64,000 nucleotides of DNA from Xanthobacter autotrophicus (GTDB lineage: Bacteria; Pseudomonadota; Alphaproteobacteria; Rhizobiales; Xanthobacteraceae). The notes beneath the pieces are model-generated. The model ran no database searches, was not told the DNA's origin, and worked only from the letters and a program-made list of their open reading frames with translations. The position numbers and the translations under genes were made by a program. This document shows positions 1-7,925 of this stretch, one piece after another; position 1 is the stretch's first letter; the number at the start of each line of letters is the position of its first letter. Location: the NCBI RefSeq assembly GCF_043194295.1, contig NZ_JBAFVK010000017.1, one strand, 5' to 3'.

Positions 1-29
1 GTGGCGGTCACATGCGGGGTAGAGGTCAT
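1..29 (-). CDS. Possible 5' end of a gene running off the window
   Basis: An ATG on the minus strand at 29-27 overlaps the TGA stop of the upstream ComM-like gene in an ATGA arrangement. It opens a frame reading MTSTPHVTA to the window edge. Such 4-base overlaps recur throughout this window at real operon junctions. Only nine codons are visible, so nothing can be said about function and the frame may be accidental. Confidence 0.25.
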
Positions 30-1558
30 GCGGCCGCCCGCGGGCGTTCCGCGGCCGCGCGATAAGCCAATGCCTCAGCAAGATGCCGGCGTCCGATAGT
101 GTCGGCGCCGTCGAGATCAGCAAGGGTGCGCGCCACTTTCAGAACCCGGTGGTAGCCCCGGGCGCTCAGGCGCATGGCATCCGCAGCGTCTCGCAGCAGG
201 GCTGCGCCGGCCGTGTCCGGCGTCGCGACCTGGTCCAGCAGCGGGCCGGAGGCTTCTGCATTGGTGCGAACGTCCCGTCGCCCAAGGGCGGCATAGCGTT
301 CGATCTGGATCTCCCGCGCCATGGCGACCCGCGCCGCCACTTCGCGCGAGCCTTCGGCAGGGGATGGTAGCACGAGGTCGGATGCAGATACCGACGGCAC
401 TTCCAGATGGAGGTCGATGCGGTCGAGGAAGGGGCCGGACAGCCGGGCCTGATACTCGTCGGCGCAGCGCGTGCCGCGCTTGCAGGTGAAGCCGGGCTCG
501 CCCGCGCGTCCGCAGCGGCACGGATTCATGGCCGCGATCAACTGGAAGCGCGAGGGATAGGTGACGCGATGGTTGGCCCGCGCGATCAGCACCTCCCCCG
601 TCTCCAGGGGCTGGCGCAGGGAATCGAGCACCTGCGGCGAGAATTCTGGCAATTCGTCCAGGAACAGAACGCCATTGTGCGCGAGGGAGACTTCACCGGG
701 CTTCGCTTTCGCGCCGCCACCCACCATGGCGGCCATGCTGGCAGAATGATGCGGCGCCCGGAACGGGCGGCGGTCCATCAGCGCGCCGTCCTCGATGGAG
801 CCGGCCACGGACGCGATCATGGACACATCAAGCATCTCGGCGGGCGACAATGGTGGCAGGATAGAGGGCAGCCTCTGGGCCAGCATGGATTTTCCCGCGC
901 CAGGCGGCCCGATGAACAAAAGATTGTGCCCACCGGCGGCGGCGACCTCCAGGGCGCGCTTGGCGGTCTCCTGCCCCTTCACGTCCTTCAGGTCGAGCAT
1001 GGCTTCCCCCGGCGCCTTCATCCTGGGTTCGGGCCGGCCCATCACCTGCCGGCCGGTCATATGGTTGGCGAGCTGGATGAGGGATTGCGGCGCCAGGATC
1101 TCCATGTCGGGACTGGCCCAGGCCGCCTCCGCGCCGCAGGCGGCGGGGCAGATCAACCCATGGCCGCGGGCGTTGGCGCCGATGGCTGCAGGCAGCACGC
1201 CCGCCACTGCGGCGATGGCTCCGTCGAGCGCAAGCTCGCCCACCACGGTGAAGCCGCCGAGCGCATCCGAGGGAATGGCGCCGATGGCCGCCATGAGTCC
1301 GAGGGCGATGGGCAGATCGTAGTGGGAACCCTCTTTCGGCAGGTCCGCCGGGGCCAGGTTGACGGTGATGCGCCGCGCCGGCAGTGCAAGGCCCGAGGCG
1401 ATGAGTGCTGCACGCACGCGCTCGCGCGCCTCAGACACGGCCTTGTCCGGCAGGCCGACGATGGTGAAGGCCGGCAGGCCCGCCGCGACATGAACCTGGA
1501 CGTCCACGGGTCGCGCGTCCACCCCCTCGAATGCGACTGTCGCCACCCGCTGGATCAC
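26..1558 (-). CDS. comM: YifB/ComM-family Mg-chelatase-like AAA+ ATPase
   Basis: A 510-residue protein of the YifB/ComM family. Characterised ComM is a hexameric helicase that aids branch migration during natural transformation; many family members are uncharacterised. An N-terminal ChlI-type domain (VGLPDKAVSEARERVRAAL) is followed by a Walker A motif, GPPGAGKSML, near residue 220. A Walker B-like FLDELPEF, a cysteine pair region (NPCRCGRAGEPG), an arginine-finger region (GPFLDRIDLHLEVP) and the C-terminal Mg_chelatase_C domain come next. I place the start at the GTG at 1558 (VIQRVATVAFEG), where family similarity begins; an ATG 11 codons upstream is possible. Length is normal for the family. 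Confidence 0.9.
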   Translation of the reverse strand: MIQRVATVAFEGVDARPVDVQVHVAAGLPAFTIVGLPDKAVSEARERVRAALIASGLALPARRITVNLAPADLPKEGSHYDLPIALGLMAAIGAIPSDALGGFTVVGELALDGAIAAVAGVLPAAIGANARGHGLICPAACGAEAAWASPDMEILAPQSLIQLANHMTGRQVMGRPEPRMKAPGEAMLDLKDVKGQETAKRALEVAAAGGHNLLFIGPPGAGKSMLAQRLPSILPPLSPAEMLDVSMIASVAGSIEDGALMDRRPFRAPHHSASMAAMVGGGAKAKPGEVSLAHNGVLFLDELPEFSPQVLDSLRQPLETGEVLIARANHRVTYPSRFQLIAAMNPCRCGRAGEPGFTCKRGTRCADEYQARLSGPFLDRIDLHLEVPSVSASDLVLPSPAEGSREVAARVAMAREIQIERYAALGRRDVRTNAEASGPLLDQVATPDTAGAALLRDAADAMRLSARGYHRVLKVARTLADLDGADTIGRRHLAEALAYRAAAERPRAAA

Positions 1559-1698
1559 CGCGCCCACCCCGCTCGACTGCCTGCATCTCAAGGTAGCGGA
1601 GGATTACCGAAGCGACAAGAACGAAAGCGGAACAATTTTGCTTGCCACGGTCGAGGCGGTGGCTATTCTGGACCAGCTTTGACAAACGGGGACGGGTG

Positions 1699-2484
1699 AT
1701 GGCGGACGCTGCAGCGGGCGGAATGCGCAGTCACGAGGCGCAGGTGGCCGACGTGTTCGGTCCTCAGGCCGCCGCCTATGTGGCGAGCGCCGTGCATGCG
1801 CGCGGCGCGGACCTTGAAGCCTTGTCGGCTCTGGTGGCGGAATTGCGGCCCGGTCGGCTTCTGGATCTGGGGTGCGGCGGCGGGCATGTGAGCTTCGCGG
1901 CGGCGCCGTTCGTGGCTGAGGTGGTGGCCTACGATCTCTCCGACGACATGCTGGGGGCGGTCGCTGCCGAGGCTGTGCAGCGCGGCTTCGCCAACATCGC
2001 CACTCGGCAGGGGGTGGCCGAGCGCCTGCCGTTTTCCGACGCCAGCTTCGATTTCATTGCCACCCGCTTCAGTGCCCACCATTGGCGGGATGTTCCGGCT
2101 GCCATGGGTGAGGCGCACCGGGTTTTGAAGGCCGACGGGCGTGCCATGGTGATGGATGTGATCGCCCCGGACTGGTCAGTGGCAGACAGTTTCCTGCAAA
2201 CCATCGAGGTGCTGCGCGATCCCTCACATGGCCGCGACTATCGCGAGGCGGAATGGGTGGAGCATGCGGAGGGCGCCGGCTTTCGCGTCATGCGAACGGC
2301 GCGTCGGCGTCTGCGACTCGCGTTCAACGCCTGGGTCGAGCGGATCCGTACGCCCGAGCTGCACGTGGCGGCTATCCGGTCCCTGATCGCCGGGGCGAGC
2401 CGCGATGTGGCCGATCATTTCGAGATCGAGGCGGATGGCTCCTTCACCCTCGATACGCTGACGCTGGAACTTGAGCCGGCCTGA
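1699..2484 (+). CDS. Class I SAM-dependent methyltransferase
   Basis: A 261-residue protein with a Methyltransf_11-type fold. Motif I, LLDLGCGGGHVSF, spans about residues 54-66; an acidic post-motif (VVAYDLSDDM) follows, and FIATRFSAHHWRDV matches motif IV of UbiE/Coq5-like enzymes. The C-terminal third carries the usual RVLKADGRAMVMDVIAP segment. The ATG at 1699 follows GGGGACGGGTG, and the frame upstream shows no conserved residues. It is divergent from the ComM-like gene and stands alone. The substrate is not evident: similar proteins act on small molecules, quinones or tRNA wobble side chains, so I give only the family. Confidence 0.82.
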   Translation: MADAAAGGMRSHEAQVADVFGPQAAAYVASAVHARGADLEALSALVAELRPGRLLDLGCGGGHVSFAAAPFVAEVVAYDLSDDMLGAVAAEAVQRGFANIATRQGVAERLPFSDASFDFIATRFSAHHWRDVPAAMGEAHRVLKADGRAMVMDVIAPDWSVADSFLQTIEVLRDPSHGRDYREAEWVEHAEGAGFRVMRTARRRLRLAFNAWVERIRTPELHVAAIRSLIAGASRDVADHFEIEADGSFTLDTLTLELEPA

Positions 2485-2571
2485 GCGCGGGCCGGTGCCG
2501 TCGGCCGGATCGGCCAGGGCAATAGTTCGTTTCGAGAAAGCATGGGGATGAGGGGGCCGTCGGGATAACGC

Positions 2572-2883
2572 CTATTTCTTCTCCAGCATCAGCCGGCCCT
2601 GTTTCTTGATGAGGTCCTGCGCCTTGCGAGCCAACAGGTCGAGGAGGAAGGGAAGCTCGACGGACAGGTGAACGGCCTCCTCCGTCACGTCGAGGGTGCC
2701 GCCTGCGGTCTGGCCGAGGGCCGCGATCTGAAAGTCCAGATGCTCGTCGGTCCAGACCTCCTGGAGGATGGAGATGTGGCGACCGAAGCGGGAGCGCACG
2801 GTGGTGAGCCCCACCTGCAGGCGCCGCGTGGCCTCCACCTTGCCGAGGCGGTGCGGAATGGAAGCGGTGAACGGCTGGCCCAT
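2572..2883 (-). CDS. Polyhydroxyalkanoic acid system (PHA_gran_rgn) family protein
   Basis: A 103-residue protein starting MGQPFTASIPHRLGKVEATRRL. The pattern of an N-terminal IPH-x-LG-x-x-EA segment, a WTDEHLDFQIAALGQTAGGTLDV middle and an LPFLLDLLARKAQ helix fits PF09650, small proteins linked to polyhydroxyalkanoate granules. The longer open frame upstream has arginine- and serine-rich translation of no recognisable family, so I start at 2883. It is about 290 bases from gshB on the same strand. The exact role in granule formation is not established for this protein, but it implies PHA storage in the host. Confidence 0.72.
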   Translation of the reverse strand: MGQPFTASIPHRLGKVEATRRLQVGLTTVRSRFGRHISILQEVWTDEHLDFQIAALGQTAGGTLDVTEEAVHLSVELPFLLDLLARKAQDLIKKQGRLMLEKK

Positions 2884-3172
2884 GCGCTTGTCTCCCGATG
2901 GCGGTGGCCGGGCGATGTCCTCCGGCCGGGTGTTCTGGTTCGTCTGGTTCGCTCGGTGAAGCCTTCGCGTCGGCCCCTTGAGCTGCCGAGTTGTCGGCGA
3001 TCGGGCTGATCGGCCGGCGGGCCATGTCCAGCACCGGCAGCACCGGGCCGGAGGTTGCTGCGCGTGCCTATCACATGCGCGGCAAGCTGATCGGATAGCG
3101 CCTTCGCTCATTGAAACGAGAGCGCGATCTGCCGGCCGATGGCTTCCGTCGACCGGGATTGCGCTCAAGACG

Positions 3173-4120
3173 TCAGCCCGTGGCACGCTTCTCCTCGATC
3201 CTGTCCCAGATCTGGGCGGCGATGTCGGGTCCGCCCAGACGCTTGATGGCGCGCAGGCCCGTGGGGGAGGTGACGTTGATCTCGGTGAGGTTGCCGTCGA
3301 TCACGTCGATGCCCACGAAGATGAGCCCCATCTTCTTGAGTGAAGGACCAATGCGGGCACAGATTTCCAGTTCCCGATCCGTGAGGTCGGTGGGCCGCGC
3401 GGCGCCACCGCGCACCATGTTGGAGCGAAGGTCGCCCTCGCTCGGCACCCGGTTGACCGCGCCTGCCGCCTCGCCGTCCACCAGGATGATGCGCTTGTCG
3501 CCGTGCTTCACGGCCGGCAGAAACTGCTGGATGACCCAAGGCTCACGGAAGGTGGTGGCGAACAGATCGTAGAGGGAGCCGAAATTCAGGTCGTCGGCGG
3601 TCAGGCGGAACACGGCCGCGCCGCCGTTGCCGTAGAGCGGCTTCATCACCACGTCGCCGAATTCGGCCCGGAACGCCTTGATCTCGCTAAGGTCGCGGGA
3701 AATCAGCGTGGGCGGCATCAGCTCGGGAAATTCGGTGACGAAGATCTTTTCCGGCGCGTTGCGCACATGGGCCGGATCGTTCACCACCAGCGTCTTCGGG
3801 TGGATGCGCTCCAAGAGGTGCGTGGCGGTCACATAGGCCATGTCGAAGGGCGGGTCCTGGCGCATCAGCACCACGTCCATCTCGTCGAGGGCGACGCGCC
3901 GCTTCTTGCCGAGGCTGAAATGGGCGCCGGCCTCGTCCTTCACCTCAAGCGGCTCGACAGTGGCGAAGACGGCGCCGTCGCGCATGGCCATGCGGTCGGG
4001 GGTGTAGTGGAACAGGGTATGTCCGCGCGCCTTCGCTTCGAGCAGCAGGGCGAAGGTGGAATCGCCCGCAATGTTGATGTTGGCAATATGGTCCATCTGG
4101 ACGGCGACCTTGAGGGCCAT
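3173..4120 (-). CDS. gshB: Glutathione synthase
   Basis: A 315-residue ATP-grasp enzyme that joins gamma-glutamylcysteine to glycine, the last step of glutathione synthesis in the cytosol. It shows the GSH-S N-terminal domain (VAVQMDHIANINIAGDST), the conserved VLMRQDPPFDMAYV region around residue 85, and NDPAHVRNAPEKIF. The ATP-grasp motif VMKPLYGNGGAAVF, RIILVDGEAAGAVNR and the C-terminal FVGIDVIDGNLTEINVTSPTG complete it. Length matches GshB (about 315). A 75-base gap separates it from yraN, which precedes it on the same strand, so yraN and gshB may share a transcript. Confidence 0.95.
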   Translation of the reverse strand: MALKVAVQMDHIANINIAGDSTFALLLEAKARGHTLFHYTPDRMAMRDGAVFATVEPLEVKDEAGAHFSLGKKRRVALDEMDVVLMRQDPPFDMAYVTATHLLERIHPKTLVVNDPAHVRNAPEKIFVTEFPELMPPTLISRDLSEIKAFRAEFGDVVMKPLYGNGGAAVFRLTADDLNFGSLYDLFATTFREPWVIQQFLPAVKHGDKRIILVDGEAAGAVNRVPSEGDLRSNMVRGGAARPTDLTDRELEICARIGPSLKKMGLIFVGIDVIDGNLTEINVTSPTGLRAIKRLGGPDIAAQIWDRIEEKRATG

Positions 4121-4195
4121 GGCAATCTCCCGGCGCCCGGCTGGGGCTTCGCCTTATCTATAGGCGCGCACGGCAACCTGCCACCCGCGCCCTCG

Positions 4196-4579
4196 TCAGA
4201 ACTCCGCCTCGAACGCGCCGGGCAGGTGCTCGGCTGCGCCCGAGCTGGCGAGCAGCACGGCGTCGAAGCGCATGTTGAGGCCCGCGAGCTCCGGATGGTC
4301 GGCGAGGAACGCCTCGGCCGCCGCGGCGATGCGCCGCCTTTGGCGCGGCAGCAGCGAGAAGGCGGCATCGGAAAGGGCGGCCCGCAGCTTCACCTCGCAG
4401 AAGACCAGCAGGTCGCCCTGGCGCGCGATCAGGTCGATCTCGCCGGCCTTGGTGCGCACCCGCCGGGCCAATATCTCGAAGCCGTGGGCGCCCAGAAGCG
4501 TGGCGGCGCGGTCCTCCGCTGCGAGACCGCGCGCATGGGCGGCACGGCGCCGGCGCGTCGCGGCGGGAACGTCAGTCAT
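4196..4579 (-). CDS. YraN family (UPF0102) endonuclease-like protein
   Basis: A 127-residue member of UPF0102, a restriction-endonuclease-fold family of uncertain function. The core motif is intact: GEIDLIARQGDLLVFCEVKLR gives the E-x-D...E-x-K acidic/lysine cluster. It begins with a typical AHARGLAAEDRAATLL helix. The ATG at 4579 overlaps the end of rsmI by 8 bases (rsmI TGA at 4574-4572), a pairing of rsmI and yraN seen in many proteobacteria. Translational coupling with rsmI is therefore likely. Biochemical role unproven; nuclease activity is inferred only from the fold. Confidence 0.88.
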   Translation of the reverse strand: MTDVPAATRRRRAAHARGLAAEDRAATLLGAHGFEILARRVRTKAGEIDLIARQGDLLVFCEVKLRAALSDAAFSLLPRQRRRIAAAAEAFLADHPELAGLNMRFDAVLLASSGAAEHLPGAFEAEF

Positions 4580-5534
4580 CGGCTGCCTTGTCCTCGGCCC
4601 GGCCTTCGGACAAGGCAAGGGCGCGGGCATAAACCTCCCGCTTCGGCCGTCCGGTCATGGCGGTGACGGCGGCCACCGCATCTTTCAAGGTGGCGTCCTT
4701 GAGGGCGCGGGCGAGGGCCTCATCTACGGTGGCGTCGCCGGCGGCCTCTTCCAGCGGCGGGCCCACCACCAGCACGATCTCGCCCCGCGGAGCCTCCGCC
4801 TGCCCATAGTGGGCGGCGAGGGTGGCGAGGTCGCCGCGGCGCACCTCCTCATAGGCCTTGGTGAGTTCCCGGCAGACCGCCGCCTTGCGCGGGCCGAGCC
4901 GGTCGGCGAGGTCGGCGAGGCTCTCGGCGAGGCGCGGACCGGTCTCGTAGAACACCAGCGTGGCCGGAACGCTCGCAAGGGCTGTAAGGCGGTTGCGGCG
5001 CTGCCCTGACTTGGGCGGCAGGAAGCCGTCGAACAGAAAGCAGTCCGTGGGCAGGCCGGCGGCCACCAGGGCCGCGAGCAGGGCCGAGGCGCCGGGCACG
5101 GGATGCACGGTGTGGCCGGCCTCGGCCGCCTCCACCACCAGCTTGAAGCCGGGATCCGAGACCAGCGGCGTGCCGGCATCCGAGATGAGCGCGATGCGGT
5201 GACCGGCAGCCAGGCGCGCCAGCAGCTTGGGCCGGGCGCTAGCGCCGTTGTGGTCATGATAGGGCACGAGCGGCGTGGTAATGCCGTAGCGTTCGGTGAG
5301 CCGCCGCGACATGCGGGTGTCCTCGCAGGCGATCACGTCCGCGCCCGCCAGCGTCTCCAGCGCGCGCAACGTCACGTCGCCGAGATTGCCGATGGGTGTC
5401 GCCACCACGTGCAGGCCGGGGGCAAGCGCCGGGGCCGAAACGCGCGTGCCGGCGACGAGGAAGGTGTTCGCGTCCGTTCCGGCGGCGGAGGACTCCGGGC
5501 GGGCGGGGGTGGGCGAGCGGTGGGGGCTGGTCAT
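4572..5534 (-). CDS. rsmI: 16S rRNA (cytidine(1402)-2'-O)-methyltransferase
   Basis: A 320-residue RsmI enzyme of the tetrapyrrole-methylase fold, which 2'-O-methylates C1402 of 16S rRNA in the ribosomal P site using SAM. The sequence shows LHVVATPIGNLGDVTLRAL, VIACEDTRMSRRL, ALISDAGTPLVSDPGFKLV and VPGASALLAALVAAGLPTD, all hallmark motifs in order. The C-terminal domain (REVYARALAL) matches the family. The start at 5534 (MTSPHRSPTPARP) leaves a variable N-terminal tail of about 40 residues; the frame remains open upstream but is unconserved. It overlaps yraN downstream and lies 94 bases from the hypF stop. Confidence 0.94.
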   Translation of the reverse strand: MTSPHRSPTPARPESSAAGTDANTFLVAGTRVSAPALAPGLHVVATPIGNLGDVTLRALETLAGADVIACEDTRMSRRLTERYGITTPLVPYHDHNGASARPKLLARLAAGHRIALISDAGTPLVSDPGFKLVVEAAEAGHTVHPVPGASALLAALVAAGLPTDCFLFDGFLPPKSGQRRNRLTALASVPATLVFYETGPRLAESLADLADRLGPRKAAVCRELTKAYEEVRRGDLATLAAHYGQAEAPRGEIVLVVGPPLEEAAGDATVDEALARALKDATLKDAVAAVTAMTGRPKREVYARALALSEGRAEDKAADD

Positions 5535-5628
5535 GGTCCCACCATAGCCCCGCTCGCGCGGGACGAAAACGGGGACGCGGGGCGGGTGTGACGGAAGGCG
5601 CCGGGCGCGGTCGGGTGGACGCGCACCC

Positions 5629-7920
5629 TCATCCCAGGCGGCGGGCGGCGGCCACCACCGCCTGGCCGAAAGCGAGGCCGCCGTCATTGGCCGGCACTTC
5701 GGCGGGCACCAGCGGGGTGAGGCCGCGCGCTTCCAGCCGTCGCACCGTCTCCTCCAGCAGCCGCGCGTTCTGGAACACGCCTCCGGACAGGGCGACGGCC
5801 GTGAGGCCTTCCGTCGCCGCCACCTGGGCCGCCGCCGCCACGAAGGCTTCAGCGAGGCCGGTATGGAAGGCGGCGGCTATGGCGGCGGGGGGGCGCCCGG
5901 CGTGGAGGTCGGCGATCAACGCTTTGAACAGCGGCGCGGGGTCGATCTCGATCGGGGTCGCTTCCGCATGCAGGGCGAAGGGGTAGGGCGGGGCGTCCCC
6001 CTCTGCCGCCGCCTCCAGCGCCATGGCGGCCTCGCCCTCGTGGCTGAGGCGGTCGGGCGCGAGGCCGAGCAGTGCCGCCACCGCATCGAACAGCCGGCCG
6101 GCGGAGGAGGCCGGAGGCGCGTTCAGGCCCTTGTCCATCATGGCGCGGAGGGTCAGGAGCGGCTTGCCGGCGAACAGCGCCGCGAGGCGCGGGTCGCCAT
6201 CCACGGTCGCGGGTCCCAGCGCACGGTCGAGGTGGGCGAGCAGTACCCGCCACGGTTCCCGGCTCGCCGCATCCCCGCCGGCCAGCGGGACGGGGGAGAG
6301 GCGGGCAGCACGGCGGCTGGTGCGGTAGTCACACACGAGGATTTCGGCGCCCCAGACCGCTCCGTCCTCGCCCAGGCCGAGGCCGTCGAGCGCGATGCCC
6401 ACCACCGGCCCATCCGCCCGCCGCCAGCCGGCCTCGGCCATGGCGGCAGCCACATGGGCATGGTGGTGCTGCACCCGCTCCAGCGGCAGGCCACGAGTGG
6501 CGGCGAGGTCTTCGCCGAGGCGGGTGGCGCGGTAGTCCGGGTGCAGGTCCACCGCCACTACCGCCGGCTTGTGGGCGAAGAGGGCGGTGTAGTCGGCGAG
6601 CGCGGTCTCGAAGGCGTCGCCCGTGGCGGGCTCGTCGAGATCGCCGAGATGGTGCGAAAGTAGCGCTTTGGCGCCGTGGGTGAGGCAGAGGGCGCTCTTC
6701 ATCTCCCCGCCCAGGGCGAGCACGGCCGGAGCCCCGGCGAAATCGGCGGGCAGGGCCAACGGCATGGGGGCGCGCCCGCGCCCCCGCCGCATGACGCGCA
6801 GCCGGCCCGCCACATGGCGCGCCACGCTGTCGTCGAGGCGGCGGGCGATGGGCCGGTCGTGCATCAGGAACGCATCGACGATGCCGGCGAGGCGGTCACG
6901 GGCCTCGTCGTCGCGGAAGATCTGCGGTTCGCTGGAGCGGTTGCCGGAGGTCATCACCAGCGGACGGTCCACGGCGGCAATCAGCAGGTGATGCAGGGGC
7001 GTATAGGGCAGCATCACGCCGAGATGGTGCTGGCCGGGGGCTATGCCGGGCGCGAGCGGCGTGCCGGGCTTCAGCGGCAGCAGCAGGATGGGGGCGGAGG
7101 GGTGGAGAAGGGCCGCCGCCTCCTCCGCCGAGATGACGCACAGGGCGTGGGCGGTGGCGAGGTCCGCCATCACTGCCAGCGGCTTGGTGGGGCGGTGCTT
7201 GCGGGCGCGCAGCAGGGCGACGGCGTCCGCATTGGTGGCGTCGCAGGCGATATGGAAGCCGCCGATGCCCTTTATTGCGAGGATCTGTCCCGCGCGCAGC
7301 AGGGCGGCGGCGCGTTCGATGGGGTCCGCGCCGGTAGCGTCATCGCCCTCCAGCCAGAGCTTCGGGCCGCAGTCCGGGCAGGCGATGGGCTGGGCGTGGA
7401 AGCGGCGGTCGGCGGGGTCGTCATATTCCGCGCGGCAGGCTGGGCACAGGGGAAAGCCGGCCATGGTGGTGGCCGGCCGGTCATAGGGCAGGCCGGTGAC
7501 GATGGAAAAGCGCGGGCCGCAATCGGTGCAATTGGTGAAGGCGTAGCGGAAGCGCCGCGCCTTGGGGTCGGCGATCTCGGCGCGGCAGGCGGGGCAGGTG
7601 GCCACATCCGGCACCACGCCCACCGAGACGGTGCCGGCGCCGCTCGCCACGATGCGGAAGGCGCCCTCCGAGACCAGAGCGGGGCGCCGTGTCACCTGCT
7701 CCACCCGCGCCAGCACGGGGGCTTCATTCCCAAGCGCCGCCGCGAAGGCGTCGCGCGCGGCAGCGGGGCCAGCGATGCGGATTACGACGCGGTCACCGGC
7801 GTTGCGCACGTCTCCGTTCAGCACCAGCCGGCGGGCGAGGCGATAGACGAAGGGGCGGAAGCCCACCCCCTGCACGATGCCGGAAACCTCGATCTCCTCG
7901 CCCGCGACCTCGGTGCTCAT
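5629..7920 (-). CDS. hypF: Carbamoyltransferase HypF, hydrogenase maturation
   Basis: A 763-residue HypF, which converts carbamoyl phosphate to a carbamoyl-adenylate and passes the carbamoyl group to HypE for the CN ligands of [NiFe] sites. The acylphosphatase domain opens with VQGVGFRPFVYRLARR. Two zinc-finger-like repeats follow (CPACRAEIADPKARRFRY...CTDCGP and CPACRAEYDDPADRRFH...CPDCGP). The YrdC-like domain has KGIGGFHIACDATNADAV, and the Kae1-like C-terminal half has VQHHHAHVAAAMAEAG and ALSGGVFQNARLLE. The ATG at 7920 lies 5 bases after the hupV stop. A much longer upstream frame is an artefact of reading antiphase through hupV. Confidence 0.96.
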   Translation of the reverse strand: MSTEVAGEEIEVSGIVQGVGFRPFVYRLARRLVLNGDVRNAGDRVVIRIAGPAAARDAFAAALGNEAPVLARVEQVTRRPALVSEGAFRIVASGAGTVSVGVVPDVATCPACRAEIADPKARRFRYAFTNCTDCGPRFSIVTGLPYDRPATTMAGFPLCPACRAEYDDPADRRFHAQPIACPDCGPKLWLEGDDATGADPIERAAALLRAGQILAIKGIGGFHIACDATNADAVALLRARKHRPTKPLAVMADLATAHALCVISAEEAAALLHPSAPILLLPLKPGTPLAPGIAPGQHHLGVMLPYTPLHHLLIAAVDRPLVMTSGNRSSEPQIFRDDEARDRLAGIVDAFLMHDRPIARRLDDSVARHVAGRLRVMRRGRGRAPMPLALPADFAGAPAVLALGGEMKSALCLTHGAKALLSHHLGDLDEPATGDAFETALADYTALFAHKPAVVAVDLHPDYRATRLGEDLAATRGLPLERVQHHHAHVAAAMAEAGWRRADGPVVGIALDGLGLGEDGAVWGAEILVCDYRTSRRAARLSPVPLAGGDAASREPWRVLLAHLDRALGPATVDGDPRLAALFAGKPLLTLRAMMDKGLNAPPASSAGRLFDAVAALLGLAPDRLSHEGEAAMALEAAAEGDAPPYPFALHAEATPIEIDPAPLFKALIADLHAGRPPAAIAAAFHTGLAEAFVAAAAQVAATEGLTAVALSGGVFQNARLLEETVRRLEARGLTPLVPAEVPANDGGLAFGQAVVAAARRLG

Positions 7921-7925
7921 GGGGC

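Noticed and set aside
407..1699. 430-codon plus-strand frame opposite the ComM-like gene
   Set aside because: Its translation is His/Gly/Arg/Gln-rich with no domain, while the opposite strand encodes a full ComM with Walker motifs.
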